Positions 11,417-22,979 of a DNA stretch of 64,000 bases are shown piece after piece. The position numbers and the translations under genes are program-made. Origin of the DNA: Leptobrachium leishanense (Eukaryota; Chordata; Amphibia; Anura; Megophryidae); contig CM019071.1 of the NCBI GenBank assembly GCA_009667805.1, positions 52,461,514 to 52,525,513 on the forward strand, written 5' to 3'. Below the pieces are notes generated by a model, which searched no databases, was not told where the DNA came from, and saw nothing but the letters and a program-made list of their open reading frames with translations. Position 1 is the stretch's first letter. Each line of letters starts with the position of its first letter.

Positions 11417-12339
11417 CAGTGTTTCCCAAACCTGTCCTCAGGACCCTCCGCCTCGCCAGGTTTGCAGGATATGTGAAGCACAGCACAGGTGATATGATTT
11501 GCTGCTCAGTGATTGCAGGATTCAGTCTGCTTTTCCCCAAGGTGATCTGTAAACCCTGGCCTGGTTGAGGGTCCCGAGGACAGGTTTGCAGGATATGAGA
11601 AGCACAGCACAGGTGATCTGATTTGCTGCTCAGTGATTGCGGGATTCAGTCTGCTTTTCCCCAAGGTGATCTGTAAAACCTGGCCCGTTAGAGGGTCCCG
11701 AGGACAGGTTTGCAGGATATGTGAAGCACAGCTCAGCGGATATGATTTGCTGCTCAGTGATTGCAGGATTCAGTCTGTGTTTCCCCCAAGGTGACCTGTA
11801 AAACCTGGCCTGGTTGAGGGTCCTGAGGACAGGTTTGCAGGATATGAGAAGCTCAGCACAGGTGATATGATTTGCTGCTCAGTGATTGCAGGATTCAGTC
11901 TGCTTTTCCCCAAGGTGATCTGTAAACCCTGGCCTGGTTGAGGGTCCCGAGGACAGGTTTGCAGGATATGAGAAGCACAGCACAGGTGATCTGATTTGCT
12001 GCTCAGTGATTGCAGGATTCAGTCTGCTTTTCCCCAAGGTGATCTGTAAAACCTGGCCCGTTAGAGGGTCCCGAGGACAGGTTTGCAAGATATGTGAAGC
12101 ACAGCTCAGCGGATATGATTTGCTGCTCAGTGATTGCAGGATTCAGTCTGTGTTTCCCCCAAGGTGACCTGTAAAACCTGGCCTGGTTGAGGGTCCTGAG
12201 GACAGGTTTGCAGGATATGAGAAGCTCAGCACAGGTGATCTGATTTGCTGCTCAGTGATTGCAGGATTCAGTCTGTGTTTCCTCAAGGTGTAAAACCTGG
12301 CCTGGTTGAGGGTCCCAAGGACGGGTTTGGGAAACACTG
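11417..12339 (+). mobile_element. hAT-type element with an interior expanded into tandem repeats
   Basis: The termini CAGTGTTTCCCAAACCTGTC and GGACGGGTTTGGGAAACACTG are inverted repeats of the kind known from Charlie-like hAT elements. The flanks are CTGTAACA and CGGTAACA, an 8-bp duplication with one mismatch. Between the ends, a unit of about 121 bp (TTTGCAGGATATG, then CAGTGATTGCAGGATTCAG, then GGTCCCGAGGACAG) repeats about seven times. Each unit includes a piece of the terminal region, so the expansion probably began by slippage or unequal exchange between ends. No transposase frame. Confidence 0.85.
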
Positions 12340-12349
12340 CGGTAACATA

Positions 12350-12800
12350 TCGGCAGTTTATAGGCCGCGCCCTGTGTGCCCATAAATCCGCACACTGGCC
12401 CCGTCCTCATAATGCTTTTTCCCGCTTGTATCCAGGTTAAGCATGAAATGCAGTTGTAGGAAAACGCGCTCACAGACCTCCCCGGGAAGGACTTGGGTTT
12501 TAGCCTCGTTCTGCGTAAGTCTGCGATGGCAACCTTCTTTTAAGGACAAGGTGTGCAGTAATTACAATGCTGTCAGAGCCAGCCCAGGCGCTCAGTTCAA
12601 AGGAACAGCCTGCAGTCTCATGTTGATTCATTAGCAGCTTCCTGCAGTGATCTTCCATGTAAGCCGTATATCCTGCGCCGCGGAGACCGAGACATGATTA
12701 CAGCTTTCTGTCTCTTACACACACGCTGCACTAATAGAGAGTGCCACACCATCTGTGTCACCAACATGTCTGAGCCCACAATCAATGACACGTGGAACCG
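12350..12800. other. Single-copy-looking sequence; candidate regulatory block
   Basis: Complex sequence with GTGCAGTAATTACAATGCTG and GTTGATTCATTAGCAGC, no repeat partner and no recognisable protein. A conserved non-coding element is possible but untested. Confidence 0.3.
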
Positions 12801-12805
12801 GCTAA

Positions 12806-13231
12806 GGCTAGGGTCAGACGAACGCATTTGTCGCGTTGTCCGTGAAAAAGTGCGTTCGAACGAATGGACGTATTTTTTCCCGGAATACGCGATAGCGGTC
12901 ATACGATGCGCATTTTCATCCGTGATTTCGTACGGATCATCAATAAAACACTTTTTGTGTCTGGACGTTATGTTGGCCGGACATTAGCAGCGTCTGACGT
13001 CTCCTAATCACGCACACACGCCGCTAGCGGACGCAGCGCACTCTGTACGTCAGTAGTAGCGGTTTGACGTTCTCGAAAAAATGCGTTCATTTGCCACTTG
13101 CGTTGCATGGACGAACTTTTGTGCGGCCGTTCGTCGTATGTTCCCCGGCATTGGACGTCATTTGCTGCTAGCACGGCTGTGATTTCATGCGGCTAAACGC
13201 ACGTGAAAAATGCGTTCATCTGACCCTAGCC
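12806..13231 (+). mobile_element. GGCTAGGGTCAGACG MITE, copy C
   Basis: 426 bp, from GGCTAGGGTCAGACGAACGC to ATCTGACCCTAGCC, flanked by TAA and ATA. It has the same orientation as copy F and the opposite orientation to copies D and E. Confidence 0.85.
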
Positions 13232-13239
13232 ATAAGGGA

Positions 13240-13448
13240 CTCTATGAAAGCGGTGTCAAGGGGATTAATGGGTTAAGGGATCTATTGACAGCGAGGGGAT
13301 TAATGGGTTAAAGGATCTATTGACAGCAAGGGGATTAATGGGTTAAAGGATCTATTGACAGCAAGGGGATTAATGGGTTAAAGGATCTATTGACAGCGAG
13401 GGGATAATGGGTTAAAAAAAATCTAATGACAGCGAGGGGATTGTTCCT
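13240..13448 (+). repeat. 36-bp satellite, locus 1
   Basis: About six units of GGATCTATTGACAGCGAGG followed by GGATTAATGGGTTAAA, roughly 35 bp. The same unit occurs at 15.3-15.6 kb and, inverted, across 41.6-44.5 kb. Confidence 0.88.
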
Positions 13449-13451
13449 TTA

Positions 13452-13861
13452 GGCTGGGGTCAGACGAACGCAGTGCGAACACGCGTGCAGCCGCACTTTA
13501 TCACGGCCGTAGTAGCAGCAAATAATGGCCAATGCCGGGCAATATACAAAGTACAACGCGCAATGCAAGCAGCAAACTAACGCATTTTTTCGAGAACGTG
13601 ATACCGCTAGTACTGACGTACAGAGTGCACTGCGTCCGCATAGCGGCGTGTTTGCGTGATTAGGAGACGTCAGACGCTGCTAATGTCCGGCCAACATAAC
13701 GTCCAGACGCAAAAAGTGTTTTATTGATGATCCGTACAAAATCACGGATGAAAATGCGCATCGTATGACCGCTATCGCGTATTCCGGGAAAAAATACGTC
13801 CATTCGTTCGAACGCACTTTTTCACGGACGACGCAAAAAATGCATTCGTCTGACCCTAGCC
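13452..13861 (-). mobile_element. GGCTAGGGTCAGACG MITE, copy D
   Basis: 410 bp, starting GGCTGGGGTCAGACGAACGC and ending CGTCTGACCCTAGCC, with exact TTA duplications (13,449-13,451 and 13,862-13,864). Inverted relative to copy C, 220 bp away. Confidence 0.87.
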
Positions 13862-13866
13862 TTAAA

Positions 13867-13942
13867 GCAGTGTTTCCCGCGCCTGTCCTCAGGAGCCTCC
13901 GCCTCGCCAGGTTTGCAGGATATGTGAAGCACAGTACAGGCA
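13867..13942 (+). mobile_element. Truncated end of the CAGTGTTTCCC hAT family
   Basis: CAGTGTTTCCCGCGCCTGTC followed by TTTGCAGGATATGTGAAGC matches the left end of the element at 11,417. It breaks off after GCACAGTACAGG. Confidence 0.75.
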
Positions 13943-14013
13943 TAGGCGTGCGCACGGGGTGTGCCGGGTGTGCCTAGGCACACCCTAATGCCGGCCCGCG
14001 GCACATTCTGGGT

Positions 14014-14431
14014 CCCGGCTGGCCGCATCCGATGGATAGCCGCCGGGACCCCTCGTCTCCGCGGGCCTGGCGGCAGCCTCCACTTCCCTGGTGGTCCCTG
14101 TGGTTCGTGGGGTGCTGCACTGCGCTCTGTGCATGGCGCACAGACCGCACAGCACATCCCTCACTGACACGAGCGGCCGGCGATCTCTGATGACCTGTCA
14201 CCTGACCGCCGGCGCTCTGACACAGACAGTAAGCGCCAGCGGTCAGGTGACAGGTCATCAGAGATCGCCGGCCGCTCGTGTCAGCGAGGGATGTGCTGTG
14301 CGGTCTGTGCGCCATGCACAGAGCGCAGTGCAGCACCCCACGAACCACAGGGACCACCAGGGAAGCGGAGGCTGCCAGGCCCGCGGAAATGAGGGGTCCC
14401 GGCGGCTATCCATCAGATGCGGCCAGCCGGG
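14014..14431. repeat. 418-bp GC-rich palindrome
   Basis: The left arm from CCCGGCTGGCCGCATC to GACCGCCGGCGCT pairs with the right arm AGCGCCAGCGGTC to GATGCGGCCAGCCGGG with few mismatches. The arms are about 200 bp with a spacer of about 16 bp near 14,222. Open frames on the two strands encode the same peptide because of the symmetry; they are not genes. Probably the body of a foldback transposon. Confidence 0.88.
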
Positions 14432-14596
14432 TTACCCCTCTTTGACCTCCCCCCATCTGTGCCACTGGACCACCAATGATACATATTCAACCCCCTCCCT
14501 GCAAGCAAAAAAAAAAACAAAGGTAAGCAGGAGAGGGGGCAATTTTCATATATGAAAAATATTTTTTAATAGTGTATTTTAAATATTTAAACAGTT
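14432..14596. other. A-rich spacer
   Basis: Contains a run of about 11 A and AT-rich sequence between the palindrome and the 41-bp array. Nothing else seen. Confidence 0.4.
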
Positions 14597-15232
14597 TTAT
14601 GGCTGTGGAATCTGTGATACACATATACTGCTGAGTTTTATGGCTGTGGATTCTGTGATAGCAGTATTTGTGTATCACAGAATCCACAGCCATAAAACTC
14701 AGCAGTATTTGTGTATCACAGAATCCACAGCCATAAAACTCAGCAGTATATGTGTATCACAGAATCCACAGCCATAAAACTCAGCAGTATTTGTGTATCA
14801 CAGAATCCACAGCCATAAAACTCAGCAGTATATGTGTATCACAGAATCCACAGCCATAGAACTCAGCAGTATATGTGTATCACAGAATCCACAGCCATAA
14901 AACTCAGCAGTATATGTGTATCACAGAATCCACAGCCATAGAACTCAGCAGTATATGTGTATCACAGAATCCACAGCCATAAAACTCAGCAGTATTTGTG
15001 TATCACAGAATCCACAGCCATAAAACTCAGCAGTATATGTGTATCACAGAATCCACAGCCATAGAACTCAGCAGTATATGTGTATCACAGAATCCACAGC
15101 CATAGAACTCAGCAGTATATGTGTATCACAGAATCCACAGCCATAGAACTCAGCAGTATATGTGTATCACAGAATCCACAGCCATAAAACTCAGCAGTAT
15201 TTGTGTGAGTTTTATGGCTATGGATTCTGTGA
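14597..15232. repeat. 41-bp minisatellite with inverted end units
   Basis: About 13 head-to-tail units (CACAGAATCCACAGCCATAA, then AACTCAGCAGTATATGTGTAT) run from about 14,664 to 15,207. Both ends carry the unit in the opposite orientation: 14,597-14,661 (about 1.6 units) and 15,206-15,232 (TTTTATGGCTATGGATTCTG). The array can therefore fold back at each end. Confidence 0.9.
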
Positions 15233-15290
15233 TGGCCGTGATTAAGTGCGCCTGCACGCGCGTTCGCACTGCGCTCGTCTGACCCTAGCC
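15233..15290 (+). mobile_element. GGCTAGGGTCAGACG MITE, right-end fragment
   Basis: Matches the last ~58 bp of copy B (GGCCGTGATTA, then GTGCGCC, then TCTGACCCTAGCC) and is followed by TTA. The rest of the element is missing. Confidence 0.75.
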
Positions 15291-15620
15291 TTAATGGGTT
15301 AAAACAGGGATCTCAAAAACTGCCCCACCCGCCAGATGTTTATGGACTACAAATCCCAGAATTCTTTGAATGTAATAAATGGCCAGAGAATCATGGGAGG
15401 TGTAGTTCAGAAACGTCTGGGGGGGGGGCAGAGTTTGAGATCCCTGGGTTAAACGAACCTACCGACAGCGAGGGGATTATTGGGTTAAATGATCTAATGG
15501 CAGTGAAGTCATTAATGGGTTAAATGGATCTAATGACAGTGAGGGGATTAATGAGTTTCGGGTATCTAATGACAGGGTGGTGGTTAAAGGATCTAATGAC
15601 AACGAGATGATTCATGTGTT
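15291..15620 (+). repeat. 36-bp satellite, locus 2
   Basis: Degenerate units of TCTAATGACAGTGAGGGG and ATTAATGGGTTAAA, interrupted by a 142-bp hAT MITE. Confidence 0.8.
15305..15446 (+). mobile_element. CAGGGATCTCAAA hAT-type MITE, copy 1
   Basis: Palindromic 142-bp element beginning CAGGGATCTCAAAAACTG and ending CAGAGTTTGAGATCCCTG. The flanks GGTTAAAA and GGTTAAAC are an 8-bp duplication with one mismatch, made from the satellite unit. The interior has CTACAAATCCCAGAATTC and its near-complement GGGAGGTGTAGTTC. Confidence 0.85.
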
Positions 15621-16067
15621 AAAACCTAGCCATTTTTATACCATTTATATATATATTATTACATCATTACGCAGATAATCAATATTCATTGTGATTATGA
15701 GCCGCCCTCGCAGCGTCTTTGCCACATGTATTACCAGGCTCATGTAGCCGTGTTGAGCAGAGACAGATCTATGTCACGCAGCCGCTGCTAGTCACCACAC
15801 ACTCGTCTGTTTGTTGAGATTGACATGAAGAAACACGACCGTCCTGACTCATTGATCAGCATCCCAGACCCAGGCTTCACTACCCGTCATAACTTATTGT
15901 GATCTTGCCGACACCAAACAGACAAAACCAAAACGTAATCCCAAAATCCAACAGCAAACAGAAGCCCAAATCCGTGTTAATCTCTGATTTAATGATCTTT
16001 GGCCCATTTCCAACCCAGCAAGAGTGTCCAGCTCCGATCCATCGCTCTGCGCAGGCGCTACCGAATT
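15621..16067. other. Single-copy-looking sequence; candidate regulatory block
   Basis: Complex sequence with ACGCAGATAATCAATATTCATTG. Its last part (ATCGCTCTGCGCAGGCGCTAC) is shared with about 62,060 and so belongs to an interspersed repeat into which the Tc1 element was inserted. Confidence 0.3.
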
Positions 16068-16069
16068 TA

Positions 16070-17688
<1,619 letters not shown>

Positions 17689-17936
17689 TACATGCAGAAT
17701 AAACAGTTTTGCACCTATTCTCTACCAGAGCAGCTGCGGAGACTAGCAGTATCCAGCCCACTTCATGTATAAAACATAACAAGAAAAAAGGTTGTCATTT
17801 AGCTCCATGCGTAACAAAACACAGAGGTTTTGGTTTACTTGAATGGCCATTAAAGTGTAAACCCACCCGCCACGTCACGGCACCTCTGGTCAGGTGGGTA
17901 CTAACATAATGAAATCAAAAGCTGCTTTCTAAGAAA

Positions 17937-18186
17937 CCACATATCCTCATGCTGCTTCTCAGCCAAGTGAAAGCCTGGTGGGTTTATATTTATACCCTCA
18001 CCAGGAACAATTCCACTTTGGGATTAAAAAAGAAAACACGGAAAGAGGCAGCAGCAAGAATGTCATTGTTGCTGCTGCCTCTTTCCATGTTTTGTTTTTT
18101 TAATCCCAAAGTGGAATTGTGGTGAGGGTATAAATATAAACCCACCAGTGTCTCTCATGGCTGAGAAGCAGCATGAGGACATGTGC
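17937..18186. repeat. 250-bp palindrome
   Basis: The arms of about 120 bp (CTCATGCTGCTTCTCAGCCA to AGGCAGCAGCAA, and TTGCTGCTGCCTC to GGCTGAGAAGCAGCATGAGG) surround a spacer of about 8 bp near 18,062. Mismatches are few. It is a foldback element or a recent inverted duplication; no target duplication is clear. Confidence 0.85.
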
Positions 18187-19320
18187 TTGCCACGGAACCT
18201 ACATACATAAAGTACCCAGGTCCGTAGAGATGCAAAATTTGCGTGGGAATGTAAAACAGCTTTAAGGACTTCCAGATTCGGAAGCCCCTGAGCCGAAGGG
18301 GACAAGCAATGGGCGCCAAGGAAGAAAAGCAAGCTAATATCTCCTAAAAGTCAAAAAAAGAAAAAATATTTTATATAATAGAAAATTTACAAAAAAAAAT
18401 AATTGGCAGATATTTGAGGTTAAAAAAGGGAGGTTTAGAGTTTTATAATGCCGCAAATTAAATGTAAAATTCACCTGTCATTCAGCGAAGAGGAGGACAA
18501 TGAGACCCCCTGCCTGCTCTTGGCATGAATGGAGGGACACGGAGAACAAATAGTTCTCTGGTGCCCTTCCACATTAATGAGCAAAATAGTGCGTTCGGCA
18601 AGATGGAAACTCTACTGTGCTTCCAAGATCACTGGTGGAAGTTTTGCTTTCACTACCGTAATGGTGTGTACACGATCAGGGGTAACAGACACAGCAGCCC
18701 GAGAGCGTGTTATCACGATCTGGACCTATGCTGTATGACTGCAAATTAATTTTGTTTGTTGCAGACAACTTTTGTTTGCTTTTGGGATCCAGAAGGTGCC
18801 CCCAAAGTTTTGCCCTGTGGGCATGATGACGAAGGTGGTGAAACTGGCTAAGAATCAGCTAGGGTATGTCCTGACAAATCAGGCTTTCACCACCCGATAC
18901 ATGGAGCCACAAGCTGCAGTTCTACCTGCAGTAACTCCATTTGGACAGCAGATGGAGACATCTCCCTGCCATATAGAATATTGCAGTAAGGAATACAAAG
19001 GTAATATTCCCAAATATTTCTTACTGTGTAATTATTAATTGAAAATGATTTTCCAAAAAAACACTGGTTCCAGACTCTTGGAAAATCGCTTGGTAGTGAA
19101 GAGGTTAAATGGCTACTTGAGGTGTATTTACAGGAATCTTCTTCATTTTGTCATTTCCGCGCATCTATTTTTAAGGCTTAAATCCCAATTTCTTGGATTT
19201 TACTTGCTATTCCTCGCACATTGTGGTTCCCAAGTGTTCTTGTCCGACTGGACCCATGAAAAAAAAAGAAAATGGAAAGAGAAAACCATAAACTCCTCTC
19301 TGTTCTTGTTATATACTGTA
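18187..19320. other. Unassigned sequence with an old repeat fragment
   Basis: The piece near 18,265 (GACTTCCAGATTCGGAAGCC, CCTGAGCCGAAG) recurs near 62,188. ACAAATAGTTCTCTGGTG near 18,545 recurs near 47,840 as CCAAATAGTTCTCAGGTG. The frames here are short and unrecognised. Confidence 0.35.
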
Positions 19321-20652
19321 AAACCATAATAACACAGAGTAAAATAGAAATAAAAATACTAAGTCTATTGTTTAAAAAGTCATAAAAAAGGAGTATAAAA
19401 AATAACGACAAAAAGTAAAACGGGAAAAAAAATATGAAGCTCCGCCATCTTCTCCGTCTAGAAAATTGCGTTGACAAAAAGGAAAGTAGTAATAAAAATC
19501 AGTAAAAAGAAAAACCTCTTGTTTTCCATTGCAGGAAACTATAATAAAGTAATAAACACAAATCATAAGCTACTCCTTAATGTTCTTGTAGCAAACAATG
19601 GTTAAAAAAAGAAAATGACAGTAATCAGAATCATGCTTTCCTCCTCGTTCTCATTGAAAAAATTCTGGATAAATTAATATTGAAACAGAAATTAAAAAAA
19701 AGATAGACATAAAAATAAATAGTAAATTAGAAATAATAAACACCTCCCTGCATTTTCATTCTAGCAAACCATAATAACATGACAGTAAAGCAGGGAAAAA
19801 AATCTGAAACTCCTCCAAGTTCTCCTTCTAGAAAATCACGTTGACCAAAAGGAAAGTAGTAATAAAAATCTGTAAAAAGAAAAACCTTGTGTTTTCCATT
19901 GCAGGAAACTATAATAAAGTAATAAACACAAATCATAAGCTACTCCTTAATGCTCTTGTAGCAAACAATGGTTAAAAAAAGAAAATGACAGTAATCAGAA
20001 TCATGATTTCCTCCTCGTTCTCATTGAAAAAATTCTGGATAAATTAATATTGAAACAGAAATTAAAAAAAAGATAAACTCCTCCTTAATCTAATTCTAGA
20101 AAGACATAAAAATAAATAGTAAATTAGAAATAATAAACACCTCCCTGCATTTTCATTCTAGCAAACCATAATAACATGACAGTAAAGCTGGAGAAAAAAT
20201 CTGAAGCTCCGCCATCTTCTCCTTCTAGAAAATCACGTTGACAAAAAGGAAAGTAGTAATAAAAATCTGTAAAAAGAAAAACCTCTTGTTTTCCATTGCA
20301 GGAAACTATAATAAAGTAATAAACACAAATCATAAGCTACTCCTTAATGTTCTTGTAGCAAACAATGGTTAAAAAAAGAAAATGACAGTAATCAGAATCA
20401 TGATTTCCTCCTCGTTCTGATTGAAAAAATTCTGGATAGATTAATATTGAAACAGAAATTAAAAAAAAGATAAACTCCTCCTTAATCTAATTCTAGAAAG
20501 ACATAAAAATAAATAGTAAATTAGAAATAATAAATAAACACCTCTGCATTTTCGATCTAGCAAACCATAATAAAATGACCGTAAAATAAAAACAAAAAAT
20601 ATCATAACCCCCCTGATTCCCCATTCTAGAACACATGAAATGCAAAGTGTAA
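19321..20652. repeat. AT-rich satellite array, main block
   Basis: Three ~370-400-bp higher-order units (the marker CGTTGACAAAAAGGAAAGTAG falls near 19,468, 19,836 and 20,234). Each is built from about 60-bp subunits sharing AATAATAACATGACAGTAAA and CTCCTTAATnnTCnTTCTAG. The minus-strand frames with MICVYYFIIVSCNGK are copies of the same unit. The array resumes at 20,860, 27,325 and 30,488. Confidence 0.85.
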
Positions 20653-20859
20653 GGCTGGGGTCAGACGGGCGCACTACGTACGCCCGTATTGACGTGCCTT
20701 CGACGGGATTAGCCAAACGCTGTAGCACGTGCGCAAATTGATGGACATGCTGCGGCCGTGCTGAAGGCCTCCCCGTCGAAGCGCTATTATGAGCGTTCGA
20801 CGGGGCTGCAAAGCGTGATCCTCCATAGGAGACACTAAGAAACTATATTTAAAAAGGAA
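20653..20859. mobile_element. One-ended GGCTGGGGTCAGACG element
   Basis: Starts GGCTGGGGTCAGACGGGCGC, like the MITE family, but the interior (CTTCGACGGG near 20,698 and CCCGTCGAAG near 20,772 in inverted orientation) is different and no right terminus is visible. It interrupts the satellite. Confidence 0.6.
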
Positions 20860-20948
20860 AATATACCATATTAACATGACAGTATAATATAAATAAAAAT
20901 GAATAAACCCTCCTGTTTCCCCAACCTAGAGAACATTAAACACATAAG
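20860..20948. repeat. AT-rich satellite array, continuation
   Basis: ATTAACATGACAGTATAATA and CCCCAACCTAGAGAACATTA match the subunit of the 19.3-20.6 kb block. Confidence 0.7.
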
Positions 20949-22229
20949 GGGTTACTCAGGGGCGAACTTGCCACCGAATTGAAACAAATGGTGAGTTTCA
21001 CTGTTCGGTGCAATTTGGTGGCAGTTTGTCTATTCACTAAACTGTCAATTTGCCAAATACTGGCGAATTCACCGCAAAATCAGTGCAGTTTGCCACAATT
21101 TGGCAATCTGCACGGCAGCAAAATTGTCCATTAGAGAAGTAACAGTTAATCTATTCAGAGAACGCCGAACTGCTCCAAAATGTCAGTGAAATGCCCAGAT
21201 ATTTGGTGAATCAGTTCAACAGGTTTAAACAGGCGAATCCCATAGGATTTAATGTAAAAAGAGTAATATAATTTTTAATTAGTTTTAAAAAAAAATGTTT
21301 ATTCTTTTCATTCTCAGCAAAAAGCCTATTTATTTTCTAGGACAGCTTTTTGTATTTTTTTGTATTTTTTAGATGAAATTTTTATTTCCCAATTTTTTTA
21401 AATCTCAATTTATCCTTCCTGGTAAATACTTTATAAATAAATAAATAAAGGTGTTTTTTTTTTTATTCTGTTACAGACCTTTTTATTATTTTTTTTAAAG
21501 GACCTTTTTAATTATTTACAAACATTTGAATGCTTTTTTTATTGGGTTAAACACCTACTAGCAGAGTGGAAGAGTTCTGTCCTTTCTTTTGCAGTACGGT
21601 GGAATTTTCCAAGGCCACTTAGGTATTCTTCGGCGGTCTATGGTGCTCTTCAGTAGGGATGAGCCGAACACTCCCCGAGTTCGGTTCGAGGCCGAACCCG
21701 AACTTCCAATTTGTTCGGGACCGAACCCGAACCCGAACTCCCATGCAAGTCAATGGGGCTGAAAATTTGGTTTTTTAGAGTGCCCTCCAAGAGGGCATAT
21801 ATGCTACATATTTGCCATAAAAGGTGTATGGGGGTCCGGGTAGTGCCCTGGGGGAAGGGAAACAAGGATAAAAAGTTTTAAAAAAAACTTTTTAAAGGGA
21901 CAGTGAGTTTTCCATGAAATAAGGGTTAAAAATAAAAACGAAAAATTCCTTCAAATATCGTGCCTAGGAGGTCCCCATAACCTGCCCGTGAAGTGGCGGA
22001 TTTCTAGGATGTATAGAAACATTTAAAAACAAATAAATGACGTTTCATATGACGGTAAATGCTTTTCCTTTAATCTATCCATAAACAACTCCTTGGGGCG
22101 GCAGCCTGTATGAAAAGACATATTAGGACGCGCAGAAAAAGTTTAGTGTTTTTTTGGGCTAAATTATTGTGAAACTTATGCAGGCTTTGGATGAAAGTAA
22201 CAATAGGTGCTTTAAAATTGGACTTTTAG

Positions 22230-22950
22230 TGTCGGCAACAGTGCCGTCACACCGTAACCCCTCTGAGGATATGAATCTGATACAGGCGTCAATGGCAGTG
22301 CACCCAGATATTGTGCCTTTAGTGCCAGGCATGCAAGTACTATCATACAGTAACCCCTCTGTGGTATTGTGGAAGAGTGCAGGGGTGGACCATGCGGTCC
22401 TATATTAAAAAGATATGAATCTGGTAATGGGCTTCAGTGCACCCAGATATTGTGCCTTTAATGGCAGGCCAGCAAGTATCATCATACAGTAACCCCTCTG
22501 TAGTATTGTGGAAGAGTGCAGGGGTGGACCATGTGGTTGGTCCAATATTGAAATTTATTGTTTTTATCTGGTAATGGGCGTCAGTGCACCCAGATATTGT
22601 GCCTTTAATGGCAGGCCAGCAAGTATCATCATACAGTAACCCCTCTGTAGTATTGTGGAAGAGTGCAGGGGTGGACCATGCGGTCCTATATTAAAAAGAT
22701 ATGAATCTGGTAATGGGCGTCAGTGCACCCAGATATTGTGCCTTTGGTGCCAGGCCATCAAGTATCATCATACAGTAACCCTTTTGTGGTATTGTGGAAG
22801 AGTGCAGGTTTGGACCCTGCTGTTCAAAAAATTAAAATGATATAAATCTGGCACAGGAGTCAGTGCAGCCAAATATTGTGCCTTTCATGGCAGCAAGTGC
22901 ATTCACACCGTAACCCTTTTGTGGTATTGTGGAAGAGTTCAGTGCTGGAG
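22230..22950. repeat. ~140-bp tandem array inside the hAT, 3' of the transposase
   Basis: Five units marked by AGATATTGTGCCTTT (near 22,306, 22,444, 22,592, 22,731) and a diverged AAATATTGTGCC (22,871), with TCATACAGTAACCC and GTATTGTGGAAGAGTGCAGG in each. Spacing is 138-148 bp. Non-coding and downstream of the transposase stop. Confidence 0.85.
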
Positions 22951-22979
22951 GTTTTGTGAATGCAGAAGACATACCCGAT

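Noticed and set aside
14091..14555. Identical peptides on both strands as a gene pair
   Set aside because: They result from the palindrome at 14,014-14,431.
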